DNA of 10,734 nucleotides from the NCBI GenBank assembly GCA_001970855.1, contig LSSN01005304.1:1-10734 (forward strand), in the 5' to 3' direction. The notes under the pieces were generated by a model that searched no databases, was not told where the DNA came from, and worked only from the letters and a program-made list of their open reading frames with translations. Origin of the DNA: Smittium culicis (taxonomy: Eukaryota; Kickxellomycota; Harpellomycetes; Harpellales; Legeriomycetaceae). Position numbers and translations under genes: made by a program. Shown piece after piece: positions 1 to 6,782 of the stretch (positions within the stretch are counted from its first letter, which is position 1; each line of letters begins with the position of its first letter).

Positions 1-2313
1 GACGATTCTGAAGAAGCTGCTATCGTTCAAGACCTCTTGGCCGCTGAAGCTATTGCTGAATCCTCTAAAAGAGGCTTATGGAAAGTTAAAGGTGCAAAGC
101 CGATCAAACGCATAGTCTCTACCGACGATAACGACGCCCAATTCTTGAACTCATATAAAGGAAAGCCTATTAACGCTGTCATCGAACAAATCAGAGACGG
201 TGCCACTTTCAGGATTTATCTAAAATTATCTGGAACTTGGAAACTAATTACCCTACAGTTATCTGGCCTCAAATGCCCTATCGTCAGAGTTAACATCCCC
301 GGTCAACCTGACTTAGTTGAAGAATTCGGTCTAGAAGCTAGATCTTTTGTCGAAACCAGACTACTCCAAAGAGATGTAACTGTTATGCTTGAAGGCTCCG
401 CCGGAAACGGTATCTTCTTCGGTAGCATCAGACATCCTGCTGGAAACATCTCTGAACTTCTCCTCTCTTGTGGTCTCGCAAGAGTTGTAGATTGGTCTAT
501 TGCTATGGTTACTGGTGGCCCCGAAAAACTGAGAGCCGCTGAAACTTTGGCTAAACAAAAAAAGATCCGTTTATGGAAAAATTATACCCCCAAAGCCTCC
601 TCTTCATCTAATAGCTCCAACTTCCAAGCCACTGTTATCCGTATCGTCAATGGCGATACTTTAGAAATCATCGACAGCGACAACAACGAAAGAGAAATTC
701 AACTCTCCTCAATCAGGCAACCAAAAATTTCTGACCCTAAAACTGCCGGTTACGCTGATGAAGCTAAGGAAGTTTTAAGAAAAAGACTAGCTGGCCAGCG
801 TGTTAACGTAAAAATTGATTACCATAAACCTGCCCAAGACGGTTTCAAAGCTCGTGACTGCGCAACTGTTACCAGAGACGGCGTCAATGTCTCCGTAGAG
901 CTTCTCAAAAAAGGTCTTGCCAATATCATCAGGCACAAACAAACTGACGACCAAAGGTCTTCGTGCTATGATGAGCTTCTGATTGCTGATCTCTCTGCCG
1001 TTGAAAAAAAATTAGGCATTCACTCTGGTAAAGTCAAAGAACCAATTAAATACACCGACCTTTCTGGACAAGCTGCCAGAGCCAAATCCATTTTACCCCA
1101 TCTCAAACGCGCCGGAAAGCTAGCTGGTATCGTCGATTACGTATCTCAAGGCTCCAGATTTAGAATTTCTATTCCCAGAGAATCTACTAAAATAACCTTT
1201 GTCTTGGGTGGCATCAGATGCTCAAGAGCTGGACCCGACGCTAAAGACGCCTTAGGAAACGAAGCTTTACTATTCTCTAAAAAAAGAGTTATGCAACGCG
1301 ATGTAGTTATTGAAATTATTTCTGCTGATAATACTGGTGGCTTTATTGGAAATCTCTTTTACAGTAAAGAAACCAACTTGGGTATCGAACTTTTGAAAGC
1401 TGGTTTAGCCGAAGTTCACGAATACTCAGCAAGCCAAATGAGCAATGCTAACTTGTTCTTTAATGCTGAAAGTATCGCTAAATCTGCCCGCGTTGGTATG
1501 TGGGCCAATTATGACGAATCTGCTGAAAAAGCTAAAGAAGCTGAAATTTTACTTGCCTCTCAATCATCAAAGATCTCTGCTGTTCCAAACATTGAATTCA
1601 TTGATCTTTACATCTCTGAAATGCTTGATGCCAGCAACTTCTACATCCAAATTGCTAAAAAAGAAACTTTAGACGAATTAGATCTTATCATGAAAGAACT
1701 CTCCATTAGCGGAAAGCAACCTGTAGCTGGAGCTACTAAAGCTCCCAGAAATGGTGAACTAGTTTCTGCTAAATTCCCAAGCGATAATTGTTGGTACAGA
1801 GCCAAAGTCAAGAAAGTAATTGCCGGGCGTGAATGTGAATTGTACTCTATTGATTATGGTAATTTGGAAACTGTTCCTATAGAGAACATTAGACCTTTAG
1901 ACTCTAAATTGGCTGTCCTTCAACCAGTTGCTATTGAATCTAAACTAGCATTTTTGAAAACTCCAAAAGGTGACTACAAAGATGAGGCATTTGCCATGGT
2001 CGCCAAATCAGTACAAGGCAAAAAACTAACTGCTAACATCGAATCTCGATCTGGACTAGGAAACAATCAAACTTTATATCTAACCTTGTACGATTCTAGT
2101 ATTCAATCTAACCCTGATATTTCATCAAGTATTAACTCTGATATTATAAGAGCAGGATATGCTACTATCGATAAGAAAAACTCCGCTTGCCTTAGAAACC
2201 CTGCCGCAGCTGAAATTTTATCAAAGTTAGTTGCTGATGCCAAAAGAAGTAGAAATGGTATGTGGGAATACGGTGATATTGAATCTGATGATGAAGGAAA
2301 TGATAGATTCTAA
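1..2313 (+). CDS. SND1: Tudor-SN (SND1-type) staphylococcal nuclease/Tudor protein, 5' partial
   Basis: The frame is open from base 1 to a TAA at 2311-2313, giving 770 residues with the N-terminus cut off by the window edge. No start codon is visible; the TTG at 37 is internal. In visible numbering: residues 1-30 are the tail of SN domain 1 (ending GLWK), SN2 about 55-195 (QRDV near 123, VDWSIA near 163), SN3 about 208-345 (DDQRSS near 316), SN4 about 373-505, Tudor about 578-640 (IDYGN at 617-621), a C-terminal SN5 half about 655-758, then an acidic tail. This order matches eukaryotic Tudor-SN, about 900 residues long, so roughly 140-150 residues are missing. Family members bind RNA, join RISC and stress granules, and act in RNA decay and splicing. 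SN3 keeps a GDT motif but the other nuclease residues look replaced. No intron is seen. It converges with the minus-strand gene at 2673. Family assignment is very secure; nuclease activity is not. Confidence 0.96.
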   Translation, partial: DDSEEAAIVQDLLAAEAIAESSKRGLWKVKGAKPIKRIVSTDDNDAQFLNSYKGKPINAVIEQIRDGATFRIYLKLSGTWKLITLQLSGLKCPIVRVNIPGQPDLVEEFGLEARSFVETRLLQRDVTVMLEGSAGNGIFFGSIRHPAGNISELLLSCGLARVVDWSIAMVTGGPEKLRAAETLAKQKKIRLWKNYTPKASSSSNSSNFQATVIRIVNGDTLEIIDSDNNEREIQLSSIRQPKISDPKTAGYADEAKEVLRKRLAGQRVNVKIDYHKPAQDGFKARDCATVTRDGVNVSVELLKKGLANIIRHKQTDDQRSSCYDELLIADLSAVEKKLGIHSGKVKEPIKYTDLSGQAARAKSILPHLKRAGKLAGIVDYVSQGSRFRISIPRESTKITFVLGGIRCSRAGPDAKDALGNEALLFSKKRVMQRDVVIEIISADNTGGFIGNLFYSKETNLGIELLKAGLAEVHEYSASQMSNANLFFNAESIAKSARVGMWANYDESAEKAKEAEILLASQSSKISAVPNIEFIDLYISEMLDASNFYIQIAKKETLDELDLIMKELSISGKQPVAGATKAPRNGELVSAKFPSDNCWYRAKVKKVIAGRECELYSIDYGNLETVPIENIRPLDSKLAVLQPVAIESKLAFLKTPKGDYKDEAFAMVAKSVQGKKLTANIESRSGLGNNQTLYLTLYDSSIQSNPDISSSINSDIIRAGYATIDKKNSACLRNPAAAEILSKLVADAKRSRNGMWEYGDIESDDEGNDRF

Positions 2314-2363
2314 ACATAATCAATTAATCTCTCTTCTATATCTTTATAATAATATATACAATT

Positions 2364-2369
2364 AATAAA
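2364..2369 (+). promoter_or_regulatory. Candidate poly(A) signal of Tudor-SN
   Basis: A canonical AATAAA lies 51 bp past the Tudor-SN stop codon, followed by A-rich sequence and, at about 2408-2419, a long T run. Position and context fit a cleavage/polyadenylation signal, but AATAAA is common by chance in DNA this AT-rich. Confidence 0.4.
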
Positions 2370-2502
2370 ATAAACAAAAAAAAATATTATACAATATCTG
2401 TCACTAGTTTTTTTTTTTTCGTTTTCTATTATAACCATCTAACAATTTATCATTTCAACTTAAAAATTATAATTTAAAGTCAATAAATTTATAAATTATG
2501 TG

Positions 2503-2508
2503 TTTATT
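2503..2508 (-). promoter_or_regulatory. Candidate poly(A) signal of the eight-exon gene
   Basis: AATAAA on the minus strand, 165 bp downstream of the TAA at 2673-2675. It is the clearest such hexamer on that side of the convergent spacer. Support is weak because the hexamer is frequent in this composition. Confidence 0.3.
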
Positions 2509-2672
2509 TGTGCGCTATGCTAAAAGTCATGGTTTTCTGTATTAAATATAGATTTTTGAATTAAAACGGTTTGTGAAAAGAAAGTTATAAATTATAAACT
2601 AAACTTGAAATATTCATTCATTGCAGCTATTATAGCAATTTAAAATGATATTCGAATACATAAAGTCATTTT

Positions 2673-4578
2673 TTAAGGGTTATCATATTGACTAAGTAAG
2701 GCTTTCAGAGATTGTAACGCTTGATCAGGATCCACTTCGCCTGTGTCAGATTCAGAGCCAGAATCTGATAGCAAAACGATTAAAAGTAAAAAAAGATAAG
2801 AGTTATGTTAATAAATATGAAATAAAGCGAGTTAGAAAATCCAAAATAGACTAAAAAAAGAAAATACTAAACAAATAAAAAAAAGAACGCCAATTAAAAA
2901 AAAAAAGGGCCTCATCGTACCTATTGCTGAGTAATAATTTTCGGAGCTTGACTGGTAATCAACGGGCGAGCTTTGACCTAAATAAGATATTTATTTATAA
3001 ATGCAAAATAAAAAATTAAAAAATTTCTAGAAAAATAATGATCAAAGAAACAATCGCGAAAATAAATTGGTAAATATAAATAATAAAGTGGATAGTGGCG
3101 GAATATATAAAAATTAAAAGAAAAATGTAAAGAAATATGTGTTAAACATAAAGTAATTACCAATTTCAGGCGAATTTTTATCAAAATAGTCCATTGGGTT
3201 AGCATAGTCCTCCTATTTAATAGATTAAAAATATTAGAATAAAAAAAAATGCATAATTTAGTAAATTAAGATGTGAAATTTAAAAAATAAGAAAAAATTA
3301 CGCTAAGTTGAAAGGTGTCATAAACAGGAGACGACAAATTGGGCGCTTCATTAGACTTTGAAGGCTGAAGATGGTCCTCGCTATCGCTGGAGTAATCAGA
3401 AACATCTGGCGTATAACCAAGAATTGATCTATAGCGTTTCTGGTCATTAGATAAAACTTCAAGCTGAGACTGAAAATAGTTTTTAGTAGTTAGCAGCTGA
3501 TCTCTTTCTAAATCAAGTTGGTATTTCAAAACGAGTCTAAAGTCTATATTGCTAAAGATCAAGTTATTGAGGTTAAACAATCATGGCAACAAATGTTTTT
3601 TTAAAAGGTCTGTATTTGTTTATAAGTAAGGATTTAATTTATTATGTGCATACCTGTTAGAGTCGCTTCCAATCAAATCTGAAAAATGATATAGGTATTG
3701 CGGAGAGTATTAGAAAAAGTAAATAAATTTTAAAATTATAATAGAATAAGGAAAAAAAGCGTATAAGAGCGTTTTATATAGATAAAAAACCTTTTATTGT
3801 TTCCTCAGAAATATTGTGTTTTTTTAGGTATTTATATAGCTTATTTCTTAAATCAGAGCTTTCAAAAAAGAAGTCAGAAAATCCTTTAGATTTTTCATTT
3901 TCAGGCTCTGAGAAATCAGTAGTAGAGTCGTTATTAGAATTTTGATTAGTAATTGATTCGTTTAGAGTTAACGATTTTGATCTTGACGGCAACAATAGTT
4001 GCGTCTGTGCTGAAGCTGAACCTGAGCCTGAGAAAGTTCTGCAAAAAAGGTAAAAATAACACAAGTAAAATAAAATTTTAAAAGAATAAAAAAATTAAAA
4101 TAGTAATATTATTTATGGTTTCTAAAAAAATCATAAGTGAAGCAGACTTGATTATTTACCTTTGATAAACGTTTTCAGACTGATTGTTCTTTTTTGCAAA
4201 AAACTTATCGATCCAATCAAGCAGATTGGCTTCTAATTACAAAGGCACAATAGAAAAATTAATAAAATATACAAAATAAAAAATATACTTAATAAAGCGA
4301 AATATAATAAAATTTTACTATGAGATTACGACTATAAATAAAAATTAAAAAACATCAATACCATCTATGTTATCTGTGGAATTTCCTGTAGAAATATTGG
4401 TGCTGTGATGAATTTCGGAGGATAATTCATCATTATCAATATCGAGAGAAAAATGGGAATCTAAGCCTGAAACCTCAGCATCTACATCGCTTGAGCCAAA
4501 ATAATCATGGTAGTTTGGGTTTGCACTCTCAAAATTTTCCTTATAAGGACTTGAGGGATTGGAAGAATTGACGCTCAT
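2673..4578 (-). CDS. Eight-exon gene for an unrecognised 337-residue Ser/acidic-rich coiled-coil protein
   Basis: Hand reconstruction gives exons 4578-4362, 4232-4160, 4038-3791, 3678-3654, 3551-3302, 3212-3161, 2977-2921 and 2764-2673 (217, 73, 248, 25, 250, 52, 57, 92 nt; total 1014 = 337 codons plus TAA). All seven introns (129, 121, 112, 102, 89, 183, 156 bp) are GT...AG and the reading frame is continuous through every junction. The ATG at 4578 has an in-frame TAG three codons upstream. Residues 1-72 are Ser/Asp/Asn-rich; 73-97 hold an amphipathic block with LLDWIDKFF; 98-150 are polar; 157-182 look helical (LRNKLYKYLKKH); 192-233 form a probable coiled coil; 237-320 are Ser/Asp/Tyr-rich with SSP and SD motifs that could be phosphorylated; a short C-terminal helix (LQSLKALL) ends the chain. 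No signal peptide or membrane segment is seen. I do not recognise the family and assign no function; a cytoplasmic or nuclear scaffold-type protein is only a guess. The exon structure is well supported, except that intron 3 has a weak donor (GTTTTT) and exons 5 and 6 have alternative acceptors. Confidence 0.85.
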
Positions 4579-4876
4579 AGTATTCTAAGGGCTTATATTA
4601 CAGATGCGATGACATGAACAAATTTAATATGCCGATAGTTTTTATTTAAAGCAAGCTATATCTGATATTTGATTAAGAAATTCGCTATGAGAGTCCTATT
4701 TAATAAAAAGAGGTACTAGATTTTTTCAAAAATAAATAATAGAGTATTCTTTAGAGTTGTGGAAAGGATAAAGAAATATAGACAAAGATGCTTTGAATTC
4801 AAAGAACTGATTTTGAAGGAACAAAGTTTTAGAGTCTGATAAAACAAAACAGATAATTATTTAAGCATTAAGAATT

Positions 4877-4920
4877 TCGCGTTAGAAAAAAAATTTGATA
4901 TTTTATTTTCCAAAACGCGA
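4877..4920. repeat. Inverted pair of CGCG-containing heptamers
   Basis: TCGCGTT at 4877-4883 and its exact reverse complement AACGCGA at 4914-4920 are separated by 30 bp of A/T-rich sequence. The left copy reads TTTCGCGTT with its flank, similar to E2F/MBF-type cell-cycle sites. CGCG is rare in this background. The pair sits about 300-340 bp upstream of the eight-exon gene's start, so a regulatory role is possible but unproven. Confidence 0.45.
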
Positions 4921-4977
4921 CTAAAATTTCATTTAAAAATATGCATAATTTTATAGGGCATATGCAGCACATGCGTA

Positions 4978-5028
4978 AAAGCCAATAATGTTTAGTTATG
5001 ACCACACTCCGCTTTTAAAGCCAATAAT
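4978..5028. repeat. Direct repeat with two CCAAT motifs
   Basis: The 12-mer AAAGCCAATAAT occurs at 4978-4989 and again at 5017-5028, 39 bp apart. Each copy contains CCAAT, the core bound by NF-Y/HAP complexes. On the minus strand these lie 400-450 bp upstream of the eight-exon gene. They may be promoter elements or a chance duplication. Confidence 0.4.
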
Positions 5029-5083
5029 ATAAAACTCAGTAAAAGCATTAGTATTCTAGCCAGTTACGTGCCTCTTTTGAAAT

Positions 5084-5106
5084 TTGCGAATTTTTTTATT
5101 TCGCAA
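5084..5106. repeat. Inverted repeat TTGCGAA/TTCGCAA
   Basis: Arms at 5084-5090 and 5100-5106 match exactly over 7 bp around a 9-bp T/A spacer. The right arm with its flank gives TTTCGC, shared with the CGCG pair at 4877. It could be a dyad protein-binding site or a small hairpin. Confidence 0.4.
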
Positions 5107-6099
5107 TAACAAGACTACTTTTATCGTTTAAATACTGAACGACTATAAGTGGTTTTTAAAAGTTGATGGAATGTTATTTATACTATAAAATAGCTGAAAA
5201 GTAGATTTATACTTATTGGAATATATAAGACAAATAACTAAAATCAAATTCTCATACTAAATTCAAGTTATTCAAGAAAATTCAACTTCTAAAACCCAAA
5301 ACCATTCACTTATTCTAGCTTTTTATGAAACTATTCTATCCGGTATCAAAATTTTTCATGCCACTATGTCTTTAAGCTTATTTAATAATCAATTGATCTG
5401 TAAATAGTTTATTTTATCGAAATTCAAAAAACATTAGTCATATTCAATGATGTATCTTTTTTTATCTTGGTTCTTATATATTGATTTCGATAATGATAGC
5501 AACAAGTATACTAATATTTTATTATCTAGCTAATGAGCCCATGAAAATTCAATTCTTATTTATCTTTAGCCTTTTCCCGTCCAACACTACTAGTAAAAGT
5601 CGATTTCTTGATTTGTTTATGATTTAAAATTATATTTATTATTTATAGTTATTCAACAATAAACAATGAATGGAATATCCACAGAATTGAGCTTTTTTTT
5701 TTAACGCTGTTGGCTATATTTTGTAGGTCAAAAATGGTCTACCTCCCGTGAAAGGATTAAGCGCTGTAAATTTATATTAGATATCTTATCAAAACTCGTG
5801 TACATCAAACCGAAAAGGAAAACTAAACTTAGCTAAAATTTAATCAAACTCGAGGAATTTTTTAAGAAAAAAACACCTATTACAAAACAGAATTTTTATT
5901 TTTATTTCTCATAAAAAGAGTATATTATAAAACTATACTAAATGATACGATAAGAAAACAAATATAAAACCTAATCCTATATTAAGTTGTTTTTGTTTAA
6001 TCTTTGAGTAAAAAATGTTTTTTATACAATTTATATGTAGAGAAATTACTCAGTAAATATATATTATTTATCTAACAAAAAATAAAAAAATTGCATTTT

Positions 6100-6105
6100 T
6101 TTATT
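6100..6105 (-). promoter_or_regulatory. Candidate poly(A) signal of the DM9 gene
   Basis: AATAAA on the minus strand, 38 bp downstream of the DM9 gene's TAG, followed by A/T-rich sequence. The position is suitable, but the hexamer is common by chance here. Confidence 0.4.
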
Positions 6106-6142
6106 AAAAATTTCAATTTACATCTGTTTCTTATTTGAATTC

Positions 6143-6721
6143 CTACGATGAAAAAATTAATACATTGTATGTATCAGGAACAACTATTTCATTTTTATTT
6201 ATACAGCTTAATCCGCCTGGAAGATAGTCACTTGCAGGATTAATACACACTTGACCGTCAATTACGCTTTGACCGATATATAATGGTAGCCCTCGATCAT
6301 CAAAGCCTGCAGGTATTGGATAAAAGTTTGTTCTATCCATAACTCCTTTTTGTGATACCCATTTAATTCCATTAGGGTCACCAGTCAGTATCTCACATGA
6401 TGAGCTAATTATATTTTTGTTATCTGCCAATCCGCTAAAAAATGAACCACTTGATGAATTACTAGCCGCTCCAGGAATCAAAGATTTCAAATACCTCTTT
6501 CGTGCTATATATATTTTATCTCCATTTGGGTTTACCCCGCCGATAATCGCATTTGAAGGAATACTATCTTTTGTTGCACTAACCCATTTCACTGGATACT
6601 TTTTTTCCAAGAAATTTTCTATTATTATATTGAAATCACCATTAGTAGCAGCTGATATAACAAAAACGCTTTTTGATATAGCAATAATGCAGAAAAGTAA
6701 ATTTATTTTAGGAATCACCAT
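6143..6721 (-). CDS. Secreted two-repeat DM9 (DUF3421) protein
   Basis: This single-exon frame encodes 192 residues ending in TAG. The ATG at 6721 is the first in frame; codons further upstream reach only a TTG. Residues 1-25 form a signal peptide with a hydrophobic core (INLLFCIIAI) and a likely cleavage near ISAA, so the product is probably secreted. Two DM9 repeats follow: about 46-113 (WVSA, IPSNAIIGG, KIYIARKRY, then EIL) and about 121-190 (WV, FYPIPAGFDDRGLPLYIGQ, PGG, then YNVLIF). The alternating W-V, I-P, G-G and Y-I-G/A-R positions are diagnostic of the family. DM9 proteins in bivalves bind mannose and act in pathogen recognition; in mosquitoes they respond to parasites. Here a cell-surface or host-interaction lectin is plausible but inferred. 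The mature chain has three cysteines (109, 159, 173) and one N-glycosylation sequon (N88). The length suits a complete two-repeat unit. Confidence 0.85.
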   Translation of the reverse strand: MVIPKINLLFCIIAISKSVFVISAATNGDFNIIIENFLEKKYPVKWVSATKDSIPSNAIIGGVNPNGDKIYIARKRYLKSLIPGAASNSSSGSFFSGLADNKNIISSSCEILTGDPNGIKWVSQKGVMDRTNFYPIPAGFDDRGLPLYIGQSVIDGQVCINPASDYLPGGLSCINKNEIVVPDTYNVLIFSS

Positions 6722-6758
6722 TTTATAATGTTTTAAAAATATTTCATATCTGCGCAAT

Positions 6759-6774
6759 TAAAGGCAAGCCTTTA
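6759..6774. repeat. 16-bp palindrome in the DM9 promoter or leader
   Basis: TAAAGGC at 6759-6765 and GCCTTTA at 6768-6774 are perfect inverted 7-mers around AA. The element lies between the candidate TATA box and the ATG, 38 bp upstream of the start. It could bind a dimeric regulator or form a hairpin in the 5' leader. Confidence 0.5.
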
Positions 6775-6782
6775 CTTATATA
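6775..6782 (-). promoter_or_regulatory. Candidate TATA box of the DM9 gene
   Basis: TATATAAG on the minus strand, about 54 bp upstream of the ATG at 6721, at a distance that would place transcription start in the short leader. TATA-like strings are frequent in this background, but the abutting palindrome and the spacing add some support. Confidence 0.45.

Larger units (their letters stand above)
2314..2672. other. Convergent intergenic spacer
   Basis: This 359-bp AT-rich spacer separates the stop codons of two convergent genes, Tudor-SN (+) and the eight-exon gene (-). It must hold both 3' untranslated regions. It contains candidate poly(A) signals on both strands, a T tract near 2408-2419, and a small inverted repeat (ATTGC at 2620-2624 with GCAAT at 2635-2639). 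I see no gene or RNA gene in it. Confidence 0.6.
4579..6142. other. AT-rich intergenic region without a supportable gene
   Basis: About 1.56 kb lie between the start of the eight-exon gene and the stop of the DM9 gene. Both neighbours are on the minus strand, so this should hold the promoter of the former and the 3' end of the latter. No long open frame or RNA gene is visible. Short structured elements cluster at 4870-5110 (listed separately), 300-530 bp upstream of the eight-exon gene's ATG. A GC-richer patch occurs at about 5700-5780. The rest looks like unconstrained AT-rich sequence. Confidence 0.6.

Noticed and set aside
361..558. Minus-strand open frame
   Set aside because: It lies antisense to SN2 of Tudor-SN and has no family features; it is a shadow of the real gene.
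1445..1672. Plus-strand open frame in another phase
   Set aside because: It overlaps Tudor-SN out of frame and shows no recognisable domain.
37..2313. Tudor-SN starting at position 37
   Set aside because: The codon at 37 is TTG and the frame is open and homologous from base 1, so the gene is truncated by the window edge rather than starting there.
2978..3205. 75-residue minus-strand open frame
   Set aside because: It covers exon 6 in the wrong frame and runs through intron 6; the spliced model explains the region better.
6417..6728. 103-residue plus-strand open frame
   Set aside because: It is antisense to the DM9 gene, whose family motifs on the minus strand are clear.
6722..6757. Extra 12 residues at the DM9 N-terminus
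   Set aside because: That extension would start at a TTG. The ATG at 6721 directly begins a normal signal peptide.
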